Positions 1 to 6,386 of a stretch of DNA of 9,663 nt are shown one piece after another. The stretch lies in assembly GCA_910578585.1 (NCBI GenBank), contig CAJTRG010000028.1, positions 1-9,663 of the forward strand, in the 5' to 3' direction. Positions within the stretch are counted from its first letter, which is position 1; every line of letters starts with the position of its first letter. The notes under the pieces were generated by a model. It saw only the letters and a list, made by a program, of their open reading frames with translations. It was not told where the DNA came from and ran no database searches. This stretch comes from an uncultured Mailhella sp. GTDB taxonomy: Bacteria; Desulfobacterota; Desulfovibrionia; Desulfovibrionales; Desulfovibrionaceae. Position numbers and translations under genes: made by a program.

Positions 1-56
1 TGTCCTTATTGCGTGTTGTTTAGTTTGGTTAAGATAATTTGGAAACACACCCTAAG

Positions 57-650
57 TTATTCAAATGCATTGAGCAATTCTTCAATGTCAGGATTTTTCA
101 TACAGGAACTCATAATCGCTCCTCCGTATGCCCCAGCTTCATAAAGAGCCGGCATTTTTTCCGGCTCAATGCCACCAAGTCCAAACACAGGAATTTTATT
201 TTGTACCACTTTGCAGACAGAGGAAAGAAATTCCAAACCGCGCGGAGCCAAACCCTTTTTACAGTCTGTGGGGAAAATATGCCCTGCCAAGATATGAGAC
301 ACAGAAACTTTTTTCTGTGCCTGCATAATATATTCTGCTTCTTCCGCGCTGTGAATGGAAATGCCCACAGGCACAGGACTTTCGTTTAGCTCCTGCCAGG
401 CTTGAAAAGAAAGCTGCACGCCCAGCCCAAGCTCACAGGCAAGAGCAAAATGCCCGTTCAATAAGAATGGCGTTGGATATTTTTGAGCAATGGGCAAAAG
501 GTTTAACGCTAGTTCCCTGTAAGCTTCCTCAGACAGACTTTTTTCACGCAAAATAAACGCAAAAACTTCCTGCTGAAATATTCTTTCAGCACGCGCAAAA
601 AAATCTTCCACACAACTATCTTTTTGGCTGATACAAATAACTTTTTTCAT
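57..650 (-). CDS. tenI: TenI-like thiazole tautomerase (ThiE/TenI family)
   Basis: A 197-aa (beta/alpha)8-barrel protein of the thiamine phosphate synthase/TenI family. The best-matching motifs are those of TenI, which aromatises the thiazole tautomer released by ThiG: GHIFPTDCKKG at residues 123-133, placing H124 at the position of the catalytic histidine of Bacillus TenI, then APRGLE, HSAEE (100-104) and the phosphate-binding GLGGI (157-161). Residues expected in true ThiE are missing: the IND(R) motif that helps bind metal-pyrophosphate is LNGH (64-67), and GVHLGQEDL is replaced by GVQLSFQAW. It is the last gene of the thi cluster, 85 nt after thiH, with an intrinsic terminator in that gap. 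The start has a modest GAGAAAA ribosome site. Automatic pipelines would probably call it thiE. Family assignment is firm; tautomerase rather than synthase is inference from motifs recalled without an alignment. Confidence 0.8.
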   Translation of the reverse strand: MKKVICISQKDSCVEDFFARAERIFQQEVFAFILREKSLSEEAYRELALNLLPIAQKYPTPFLLNGHFALACELGLGVQLSFQAWQELNESPVPVGISIHSAEEAEYIMQAQKKVSVSHILAGHIFPTDCKKGLAPRGLEFLSSVCKVVQNKIPVFGLGGIEPEKMPALYEAGAYGGAIMSSCMKNPDIEELLNAFE

Positions 651-662
651 ATTTTCTCGTTT

Positions 663-701
663 AAAAAAAGTGCCTGCTTTATTTTACAAAACAAAGCAGG
701 C
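663..701 (-). terminator. intrinsic terminator between thiH and tenI
   Basis: A perfect 9-bp stem (672-680 GCCTGCTTT with 693-701 AAAGCAGGC) and a 12-nt loop. Read on the minus strand it is followed after two bases by seven T (669-663). The hairpin also has five T on the plus side (702-706), so it could work in both directions, but no plus-strand gene precedes it. It lies 34 nt after the thiH stop and ends only about 12 nt before the tenI start, so it probably ends or attenuates the thiSFGH message before tenI. Confidence 0.8.
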
Positions 702-735
702 TTTTTGCTGTTATTAACAAGGAGACAAAATAAAA

Positions 736-1878
736 TTATACATACAAATAATCTGTCATGGCAGACTGCAGGCCAAGAGATTGGATTTTTGCAAGAATTT
801 CATCAACGCTTCGTTCATCAGAAATAATGAACTGTGCATCGCCTTTTTCTTCTTCGCCATGTCCGCCCACACTGGTTTTTACGCCCGCTGAAATCTTTGT
901 GGCACAAATGTTAATCGCATTATTTCTAAAGCGTGCACATTCACGGGTAGAAATATTAATACCCGCAAAAGGCATAAATAAACGATAGGCACACATGATT
1001 TGCAAAAGCTGTCTTTCGTGCACGTCTTTTGGATTGATGGTATCATCATTGACAATAGGGCGTAAGCGGGGACAAGAGAAAGATACTTCGGCATGAGGGT
1101 ATTTCTTTTGCACCATATAGGCATGAAGGCCTGTGGCAAAGGCATCTTTTCTAAAATCATCAAGACCGAGCAAAGCCCCAAAGCCAACACCGCGCATGCC
1201 GCCCATGAGCGCCCGTTCCTGCGCATAAAAACGATATGGATAAACCTTTTTAGGCCCGGACAAATGCACTTCATCGTATTTTTCTGTATTGTAGGTTTCC
1301 TGATACACAGAAACAAAATCCGCGCCTGCTTCATGCAAAATACGGTATTCGTCACTGTTCATGGGATAGACTTCGATGCCCACAGTAGTGAAATATTTAC
1401 GGGCAATTCTGCAGGCTTCTGCAATAAATTCAATGGAAGATTTTACTCTGTGTTCACCAGTCAAAAGCAAAATTTCCTGCAAACCGGTGGAAGAAATGGA
1501 TTTGAGTTCCTCTTCAATTTCTTCATAACTGAGGCTTCCGCGGTGAATTTTGTTTTTGCAGTTATATCCGCAATAAACACAGTTATTTGCACAATAGTTG
1601 GCAATATATAAAGGCGTATACAGGCAGACGGTATTTCCAAAGCGTTTTCTGGTTTCAATTTGCGCCTTTTGTGCCATTTCTTCCAAAAAGTCCGCAGCAA
1701 CAGGAGAAAGAAGCGCTGCAAAATCCTGCGGTGTCAGTTCCAAATAATCCCTTTTCAGGGCTTCACGCACATCGGCTGCTGTAAAGGTATCAAAATCCAC
1801 ACGAGCAACTTCATCAAGAAATTGATTGAGCATGCTGTGGCCAAGCTGTTCCATATTCGGTAAATATTTAAAACTCAT
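736..1878 (-). CDS. thiH: 2-iminoacetate (dehydroglycine) synthase ThiH, radical SAM
   Basis: A 380-aa cytoplasmic radical SAM enzyme. It cleaves tyrosine to p-cresol and 2-iminoacetate, the glycine-derived part of the thiazole ring; this is the oxygen-sensitive alternative to ThiO. The cluster motif CX3CX2C is visible as C96, C100 and C103 in YCANNCVYCGYNC, followed by LLLTGE (about 138-143, the GGE-like SAM-binding strand) and ISTRE near residue 309 in the C-terminal half. Length is close to the E. coli protein (377 aa). The ATG follows the thiG stop by 9 nt, and the ribosome site AGGGG overlaps that stop codon, which indicates translational coupling. Choosing ThiH rather than ThiO agrees with an anaerobic lifestyle. 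Very confident. Confidence 0.96.
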   Translation of the reverse strand: MSFKYLPNMEQLGHSMLNQFLDEVARVDFDTFTAADVREALKRDYLELTPQDFAALLSPVAADFLEEMAQKAQIETRKRFGNTVCLYTPLYIANYCANNCVYCGYNCKNKIHRGSLSYEEIEEELKSISSTGLQEILLLTGEHRVKSSIEFIAEACRIARKYFTTVGIEVYPMNSDEYRILHEAGADFVSVYQETYNTEKYDEVHLSGPKKVYPYRFYAQERALMGGMRGVGFGALLGLDDFRKDAFATGLHAYMVQKKYPHAEVSFSCPRLRPIVNDDTINPKDVHERQLLQIMCAYRLFMPFAGINISTRECARFRNNAINICATKISAGVKTSVGGHGEEEKGDAQFIISDERSVDEILAKIQSLGLQSAMTDYLYV

Positions 1879-1887
1879 GGTCAGCCC

Positions 1888-2655
1888 CTATTCTTCGTCC
1901 AAAAAGCCTGTCAAAGGTGAAGAAGCGTCTGCTTTATCTTTAATTCTGCCAAAACCAGCCAAATAAGCCATTCTGCCGGCTTCAATGCCTTGTCTGAAGG
2001 CACGCGCCATGGCTGGAACATTGCCGGCTGTGGCAATGGCAGTATTTGCCATAATCGCTGTGACGCCCATTTCCATGGCTTCGCAGGCTTGTGAAGGTCT
2101 GCCAATGCCGGCATCCACAATAATAGGCAAATCAATTTCATCAACCAAAATTTGAATAAATTCTTTGGTTACCAAACCTTTATTGGTACCAATAGGCGCA
2201 CCAAGCGGCATAATTGCAGCAGCCCCGGCGTTCACCATATCGCGGGCAGCATTCAAATCCGGATACATATAGGGCAAAACAATAAAACCTTCTTTTGCCA
2301 TAAGTTCTGTAGCTTTTGCAGTCTGATAGTTATCAGGCAGCAAGTATTTGCTTTCATGGATAACTTCAACTTTGACAAAATCACCGCAGCCGCATTCACG
2401 GGCCAAGCGCGCAATACGCAAAGCTTCATCCGCATTTCTTGCACCGGAAGTATTAGGCAAAATGGTTACTCCCTTTGGAACATAATCCAAAATATTGGCA
2501 ATGCCGCCGATATTGGCACGACGCAGCGCTAACGTAATGATTTGCGCGCCTGCTTCTTCAACCGCAGCATTCACTACATCCAAAGAAAATTTACCGGAAC
2601 CTAAAATAAAACGTGAAGTAAACGTGTGATTTCCAAGTTTATACGTATCTTCCAT
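1888..2655 (-). CDS. thiG: Thiazole synthase ThiG
   Basis: A 255-aa TIM-barrel enzyme of normal family length. It condenses 1-deoxy-D-xylulose 5-phosphate, dehydroglycine from ThiH and the sulfur of ThiS-thiocarboxylate into the thiazole phosphate tautomer. The imine-forming lysine is K95 in the conserved FVKVEVI strand (93-99). Also conserved are SKYLLPD, the VLPYMYPD segment, MPLGAPIGTNKGL, the phosphate-binding IIVDAGIGRPS loop, NTAIA and the C-terminal AGRMAYLAG. The ATG lies 9 nt after thiF, with a GAGGTGG ribosome site overlapping the thiF TGA stop, so the two are coupled. It depends on ThiS, ThiF and ThiH encoded next to it; its product is the proposed substrate of the TenI-like protein at the end of the cluster. 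Very confident. Confidence 0.97.
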   Translation of the reverse strand: MEDTYKLGNHTFTSRFILGSGKFSLDVVNAAVEEAGAQIITLALRRANIGGIANILDYVPKGVTILPNTSGARNADEALRIARLARECGCGDFVKVEVIHESKYLLPDNYQTAKATELMAKEGFIVLPYMYPDLNAARDMVNAGAAAIMPLGAPIGTNKGLVTKEFIQILVDEIDLPIIVDAGIGRPSQACEAMEMGVTAIMANTAIATAGNVPAMARAFRQGIEAGRMAYLAGFGRIKDKADASSPLTGFLDEE

Positions 2656-2664
2656 TTTGCCACC

Positions 2665-3291
2665 TCATATATTTTTTTCATTTAGTATAATTCGCATAAT
2701 TTGCGTTGCCTGCATGGACGCGCAAAGCGCAACCCGCGGTGCATAAAGGCAGGAATCTGTCACATCGCTGATACCGTCGCCGCAAACATAATAACGGCTC
2801 ATGAGCTTTTGCACGCGCATCAGATTTGCACTTTTTACATCTGCCATGCCATTGCCGCCTACTAAATACGCATTTGGCAGCTGGCACAACACATTTTCCA
2901 CAAGCATTGCTTTTTGCTCTGCCCTGTCAAAGGCTTCGCAAATAACAGAACAAGTTCCCAACAGCGTTTGAACATTTTCAGGAACAATTTTTTCTTGATA
3001 ACAATGATAGGTTATATAAGGATTGATACGCATCAGCTGTTCATAAAGAGCCTGCGTCTTGGGCTTTCCAATATCAGCAAGTTCATACGCCTGACGGTGG
3101 ATATTGGTTTCATCAACGCTGTCAAAATCAACAAGAGTCAATGTTCCAATGCCAAGGCGCGCCAGCAGAACTGCCACATGGGAACCAAGCCCGCCAAGCC
3201 CTGCAATACCTACATGCGCGCTGGCAAACAGGGCTTGCATATCCATGCCGTGCCGCATTTCCTGAACATGATAATATTGCGCTTTATCCAT
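2665..3291 (-). CDS. thiF: Sulfur carrier protein ThiS adenylyltransferase ThiF (short form)
   Basis: A 208-aa E1-like enzyme that adenylates the C-terminal glycine of ThiS so that sulfur can be loaded. The nucleotide-binding loop GLGGLG is at residues 31-36, followed by VDFDSVDETNIHRQ (54-67), which carries the conserved D55/D57, N63, R66 and Q67. The KxxA helix follows (K76 region), and D122 in CEAFDRAEQK matches the family's essential aspartate. It is about 40 residues shorter than E. coli ThiF and has no CXXC zinc pairs; only scattered cysteines (C170, C181, C190) occur in the C-terminal part. It therefore resembles the compact second ThiF family of anaerobes. The ribosome site AGAAGG lies before the ATG, 53 nt after thiS. 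Function is confident; the sulfur relay used is not visible. Confidence 0.93.
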   Translation of the reverse strand: MDKAQYYHVQEMRHGMDMQALFASAHVGIAGLGGLGSHVAVLLARLGIGTLTLVDFDSVDETNIHRQAYELADIGKPKTQALYEQLMRINPYITYHCYQEKIVPENVQTLLGTCSVICEAFDRAEQKAMLVENVLCQLPNAYLVGGNGMADVKSANLMRVQKLMSRYYVCGDGISDVTDSCLYAPRVALCASMQATQIMRIILNEKNI

Positions 3292-3344
3292 AAAAATCCT
3301 TCTTGTTCCAGCAAAAATTATTCACAAAACGTTCTTTTCAACAA

Positions 3345-3539
3345 TTAACCGCCGCCCACAAAACTGACAATTTCCAGTTTATCATCATCTGTCAGCATGG
3401 TATTTACAAAATCAGCTCTTGGAATAATTTGTCCGTTTCTTTCAACAGCAACATGCAAAAGCACATAATTTTCCTGCTCAAGATATTCTTTCAAGCTCAG
3501 GGATTTTGCGAGTTTTATTTGTTTGCCATTTACTTTCAT
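3345..3539 (-). CDS. thiS: Sulfur carrier protein ThiS
   Basis: A 64-aa ubiquitin-like beta-grasp protein carrying the sulfur atom for thiazole formation as a C-terminal thiocarboxylate. It begins MKVNGK, has the family's central ERNGQIIPR segment (33-41) and ends EIVSFVGGG, giving the required terminal Gly-Gly with one extra glycine before it. Length is typical of ThiS. It is the promoter-proximal gene of the cluster. A GAAAGG ribosome site (3546-3551) sits six bases before the ATG, and the predicted transcription start is only about 22 nt upstream of the ATG. ThiF adenylates its C-terminus and ThiG consumes the sulfur. MoaD is the only close alternative, and the thi context excludes it. Confidence 0.95.
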   Translation of the reverse strand: MKVNGKQIKLAKSLSLKEYLEQENYVLLHVAVERNGQIIPRADFVNTMLTDDDKLEIVSFVGGG

Positions 3540-3560
3540 AAAAAACCTTTCAAAAATAAA

Positions 3561-3615
3561 GATAGTTTTTTATAAAATATTTTTTTACTTTGTCAACATG
3601 TAGATAAAAACTATC
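3561..3615. repeat. perfect 10-bp inverted repeat bracketing the thi promoter
   Basis: GATAGTTTTT (3561-3570) and its exact reverse complement AAAAACTATC (3606-3615) are separated by 35 bases that contain the -35 and most of the -10. On the minus strand the upstream arm lies nine bases before the -35, and the downstream arm overlaps the end of the -10 and the probable start site. This is the layout expected of paired operator half-sites or two operators for a DNA-binding regulator. The downstream arm would barely be transcribed, so a DNA role is more likely than an RNA structure. The role is inference; the repeat itself is exact. Confidence 0.6.
3569..3596 (-). promoter_or_regulatory. sigma70-type promoter of the thi operon
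   Basis: On the minus strand a perfect -35 TTGACA (3591-3596) is followed after 16 bases by TATAAA (3569-3574), one mismatch from the -10 consensus. The start of transcription would be near 3561-3563, leaving a leader of about 22 nt before the thiS ATG. The leader holds only a GAAAGG ribosome site and no hairpin or riboswitch. In DNA this AT-rich a chance -10 is likely, but the exact -35 at good spacing directly before the first gene makes the call reasonable. Confidence 0.72.
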
Positions 3616-3810
3616 AAACTGTATTAATAAATAAATAATGATTTAAATACTATATATTAATATTAAAAAATAAATTTTTATGGTATTATTTAAATATTTT
3701 TAATTTTATAAATACTCTTTTTCTACAAATAAAAATTTTTATAATAATTTTTTTTGTACTTTTTTCATAAATACAATATATTTTTTCTTATTTTATAAAT
3801 AATAAATAAT
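3616..3810. other. extremely AT-rich intergenic segment, no gene seen
   Basis: The 396-nt gap between thiS and the glycosyltransferase gene contains no plausible coding sequence. Between 3641 and 3810 only 12 of 170 bases are G or C, with many A and T runs and ATAA/TTAT-type simple sequence. No TPP-riboswitch core such as CUGAGA is present on the minus strand, and no RNA gene is recognisable. It may be a bent or easily melted spacer, a target for AT-binding nucleoid proteins, or simply neutral drift. Confidence 0.6.
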
Positions 3811-3847
3811 AAAAAAAAGCAAGCACTTTGTATTTATACCTGCTTTT
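3811..3847 (-). terminator. probable terminator of the glycosyltransferase gene
   Basis: On the minus strand AAAAGCA (complement of 3841-3847) can pair with TGCTTTT (complement of 3815-3821), and the T run continues to 3811, giving eight T in total. The loop is long (19 nt) but contains an inner small dyad GTAT/ATAC (3830-3839) that could shorten it. It lies about 90 nt after the glycosyltransferase stop in the correct orientation. The stem has only two G-C pairs, so efficiency is uncertain. Confidence 0.45.
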
Positions 3848-3935
3848 CTGTATGATTCTGTATTAATCTTTTATTTTCTATTTTTAAAATGCAATTTTTG
3901 CTCTTATAAATATATTTTTACTCTAATAACAGAAT

Positions 3936-4937
3936 TTATCCATGAATTTTATGCATTTTTCTGTTTAATCCGTCCATTACTGCATTGATAATCAGTTTTA
4001 AACGTCCTTTTTGCCCCTTAAAATTCCTTGAAAGAAGGAGTAATGGAATAAAAATTATTCCTAAGATATAGGCAAACGCATTTTCCTTTCTGAGCAAATA
4101 AAAACGATTTCGCATATATAGGTAATCAACGTCCGGTGTCAGTTCCGGCTCTTCCGTAAAATTAAGCACCGGGGTTAATTGCTCTGCATTGGGAGCATAA
4201 TGGTAAACCCTTGCCCCGGGTGCCCAAGTCAAGGCAAAGCCGGCTTTCTTTGCTCTGAGACCATATTCCACATCCTCATAAAACATATACAAACGTTCAT
4301 CATAAAGCCCAATGGCATTAATGAGTTCCCGTGAAATAAGGCAGGAAGCACCGTTCACATAATCCAGCTTCTGCACAATTTCCTTTTGGTCTGAGTGAGA
4401 AAATTTATCATAGCCGCTGTCAAGAAGTTTCGCCTTGCCGACCCAGCTGCGCCAATAGCCGCCGCCAGCACATTCCTGCAAGTCACTATCCTTATAAATA
4501 AGCGTTGTACCCACCATGCCAATTTTTTCATCACCCTCCTGCACATGTTCAAGAAGCGCTGAAAGAACATAGTTTTTAGGCTCTGTATCATGGTGCATAA
4601 CCCAAAAAGCCTGACATTCCGTATCATAGAGCAAGAAGCGCAAAGCTTCGTTAAATCCGCCGCCAACGCCTTTATTTTCTTCCAGACGAAGGAAAACAAG
4701 CTTTGCCCCGGATCTGTCATTGGCATAAACTTCCACAGGCTCGTCCAAATTATGCTCTTGGGCGATTTTTATCCATTCTTCATAAATTTTATCGGCATAT
4801 TCATTTCCAGAACCATTATCACAAACCACAATGCGATACGGCACTTCTGCCTGCTCATGCACAGCCCGCAAACAGGCTACCGTTTTTTCAATATCACTAT
4901 AGGTTAAAATAATTGCACCAACATTTTGTATATTCAT
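3936..4937 (-). CDS. Family 2 glycosyltransferase (rhamnosyltransferase-like)
   Basis: A 333-aa GT-A fold glycosyltransferase with a membrane-associated C-terminus, probably acting at the inner face of the cytoplasmic membrane in surface polysaccharide or lipopolysaccharide assembly. Visible are the N-terminal strand VGAIILTYSD, the nucleotide-binding VVCDNGS (D40), NKGVGGGFN (88-96), a DXD-like segment HHDTEP (115-120), the acceptor-side VNGASCLISRE, and YEDVEYGLRAKKAG (220-233) typical of GT2 rhamnosyltransferases. A hydrophobic stretch (about 287-302) and a basic tail follow. I chose the internal ATG because GGAG lies nine bases before it; an in-frame TTG 45 nt upstream has no ribosome site. 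It stands alone, divergent from hflK, so donor sugar and acceptor cannot be inferred. Confidence 0.88.
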   Translation of the reverse strand: MNIQNVGAIILTYSDIEKTVACLRAVHEQAEVPYRIVVCDNGSGNEYADKIYEEWIKIAQEHNLDEPVEVYANDRSGAKLVFLRLEENKGVGGGFNEALRFLLYDTECQAFWVMHHDTEPKNYVLSALLEHVQEGDEKIGMVGTTLIYKDSDLQECAGGGYWRSWVGKAKLLDSGYDKFSHSDQKEIVQKLDYVNGASCLISRELINAIGLYDERLYMFYEDVEYGLRAKKAGFALTWAPGARVYHYAPNAEQLTPVLNFTEEPELTPDVDYLYMRNRFYLLRKENAFAYILGIIFIPLLLLSRNFKGQKGRLKLIINAVMDGLNRKMHKIHG

Positions 4938-4975
4938 ATTTTTTATCTCCATAATTTTTTTTAGTATAAACAAAC

Positions 4976-5003
4976 TTGACAAAAAAATATAGCTTTTTAT
5001 TCT
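4976..5003 (+). promoter_or_regulatory. putative sigma70-type promoter of hflK operon
   Basis: A perfect -35 TTGACA (4976-4981) is followed after 16 bases by TATTCT (4998-5003), four of six matches to the -10 consensus; TTATAA at 5005-5010 is a less well spaced alternative. Transcription would begin near 5010, giving a leader of roughly 90 nt. The -35 lies within 13 bases of a possible minus-strand -10 (TATACT, complement of 4963-4968) for the divergent glycosyltransferase gene, so the two promoters probably overlap. Confidence 0.55.
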
Positions 5004-5015
5004 CTTATAAAAGAC

Positions 5016-5030
5016 TAGCCTTTCAGGCTA
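5016..5030. promoter_or_regulatory. perfect short dyad downstream of the hflK promoter
   Basis: TAGCCT-TTC-AGGCTA is an exact inverted repeat with six-base arms and a three-base centre, more GC-rich than its surroundings. It lies a few bases past the predicted start of the hflK transcript, where a repressor operator or a 5' RNA stem would sit. There is no T run on the plus strand and no gene to terminate on the minus strand, so a terminator role is unlikely. Binding by the CI-like regulator of the same operon is a guess. Confidence 0.4.
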
Positions 5031-5099
5031 AAATATGTTAATGATAGCACGCAAAAACTATTTTATAAACTTTTAACTGGCTTTGCCACTGATAAAATT

Positions 5100-6386
5100 A
5101 TGAACTGGGATTGGGATAAATTACAAGAAAAAAGAAAACAACAACAGGGCGGTTGGGATTTTGGAAAAAAAATCAATAATACCCCTGACCCTGATGATGA
5201 TTTTAGTTTTGACATTGAAAAAGAAAAAAAAGCTTTTGAAGATTTTTTCAGGAAAAATAAATCCGGCAACGGCAATAACGGCGACAACGGGAATAATAAC
5301 GGAAATAATGGCAATAACAATGAAGGCCCAAGACAGCCAAAAAAATTGATCAAAGCTCCACAGGTGATTGGCGTAAAATGGATTATCCTTTTGCTTGTCC
5401 TTGTATGGCTCGGCTCCGGGGTATTTATTGTAAAGCCTGATGAAGCGGGCGTTGTGCTCAGATTTGGCGCCTACACCAGAACAGAAGATGCCGGGCTTCA
5501 TTATCATATTCCGTATCCTATTGAAACTGTTGTTCTTCCTAATGTTTCCCGTGTGCGCCAGGCAGAAGTTGGCTTCCGCTCAACCCACACTTCTGACGGC
5601 TTCCAGCAGGGACGCGCACAGGCTGTGGATGATGAAGGCTCCATGCTGACCGGAGATGAAAATATTGTTAATATTCAATTCAATATTCAATATAACATTA
5701 AGCCAGACGGTGCTTTTGACTATTTATTCAACGTAACCCAGCCTGATGCAGTTGTCAAAAAAGCTGCTGAAGCTGCCATGCGTGAAGTTATCGGCAGAAC
5801 CACGCTGGACTCTGCACTGACCGGCGGCCGTGTGGAAATTCAAAACAAAGTTACAGAACTTTTGCAAAATATTTTAGACCGTTACAAAGTAGGCGTACAA
5901 GTTGTTGCCGTGCAAATGCAGGACGTGCAGCCTCCAAAAGATGTACAGGAAGCCTTTAAAGACGTTGCCAGTGCACGTGAAGACAAGCAGCGCCTCATCA
6001 ATATGGCAGAAGCCTACAGACAGGATATTTTGCCAAAGGCACAAGGTACTGCCGCAGAAATTGTCAACACTGCCGAAGCCTACAAGCAAACCCGCATAGC
6101 CCATGCTCAAGGGGAAACTGCCCGTTTCCTTTCCGTGCTTGCTGAATATGAAAAAGCAGAAGATATCACCAAGAAACGTCTGCTTTTTGAAAGTCTGGAA
6201 AAAATGCTGAATAATCCTGAAATGGAAAAAATGATTTTGCCTAATAACGGAACAAATCAAATTATGCCTCTTATTCCAATGGGAAATACTCCTTCAAATC
6301 TGGAAAAGGCTCTTATTAATCCTGCCGAAGAAGAACTGACGCAGACAACAAGCCCCATGAGCTCAATTTCAAGAGGTACAAGATAA
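5100..6386 (+). CDS. hflK: Membrane protease modulator HflK (SPFH/band 7)
   Basis: A 428-aa bitopic inner-membrane protein that, with HflC, forms the large SPFH cage known from E. coli to surround and modulate the AAA protease FtsH. An N-terminal cytoplasmic region (1-80) begins MNWDWDKLQEKRK and contains an Asn/Gly low-complexity linker (about 55-75). One transmembrane helix (about 91-111, WIILLLVLVWLGSGVFIV) follows, then the band 7 domain starting KPDEAGVVLRFGAY, with GLHYHIPYPIETV and the NIVNIQFNIQYNI strands. A coiled-coil with heptad-like Ala/Glu-rich segments (about 295-370) and a polar tail complete it. No convincing ribosome site precedes the ATG, but this start gives the family-like N-terminus. 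It is the first gene of the rightward unit and overlaps hflC by one base (TAATG). Confidence 0.95.
   Translation: MNWDWDKLQEKRKQQQGGWDFGKKINNTPDPDDDFSFDIEKEKKAFEDFFRKNKSGNGNNGDNGNNNGNNGNNNEGPRQPKKLIKAPQVIGVKWIILLLVLVWLGSGVFIVKPDEAGVVLRFGAYTRTEDAGLHYHIPYPIETVVLPNVSRVRQAEVGFRSTHTSDGFQQGRAQAVDDEGSMLTGDENIVNIQFNIQYNIKPDGAFDYLFNVTQPDAVVKKAAEAAMREVIGRTTLDSALTGGRVEIQNKVTELLQNILDRYKVGVQVVAVQMQDVQPPKDVQEAFKDVASAREDKQRLINMAEAYRQDILPKAQGTAAEIVNTAEAYKQTRIAHAQGETARFLSVLAEYEKAEDITKKRLLFESLEKMLNNPEMEKMILPNNGTNQIMPLIPMGNTPSNLEKALINPAEEELTQTTSPMSSISRGTR

Noticed and set aside
39..389. Plus-strand reading frames opposite tenI, thiH, thiG and thiF
   Set aside because: They lie antisense to genes with clear family motifs, have odd composition (many His, Cys, Phe) and no ribosome sites.
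3561..3615. Invertible promoter (phase-variable switch) because a promoter is flanked by inverted repeats
   Set aside because: The internal segment is only 35 bp and the arms 10 bp, much smaller than known invertible promoters, and no site-specific recombinase gene is in the window. Paired operator sites fit better.
3540..3935. TPP riboswitch upstream of thiS
   Set aside because: Expected by position, but no CUGAGA core and no GC-containing P2/P4 stems are visible on the minus strand; the region is nearly pure A/T.
4938..4982. Longer glycosyltransferase starting at TTG (4982)
   Set aside because: No ribosome site precedes the TTG, the extra residues do not resemble the family N-terminus, and a GGAG site is placed for the ATG at 4937.
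5043..5062. Second copy of the thi inverted-repeat arm (AAAAACTAT) upstream of hflK
   Set aside because: Nine of ten bases match one arm, but there is no properly spaced partner, and similar AT-rich 8-mers occur inside genes (for example near 7578), so chance is sufficient.
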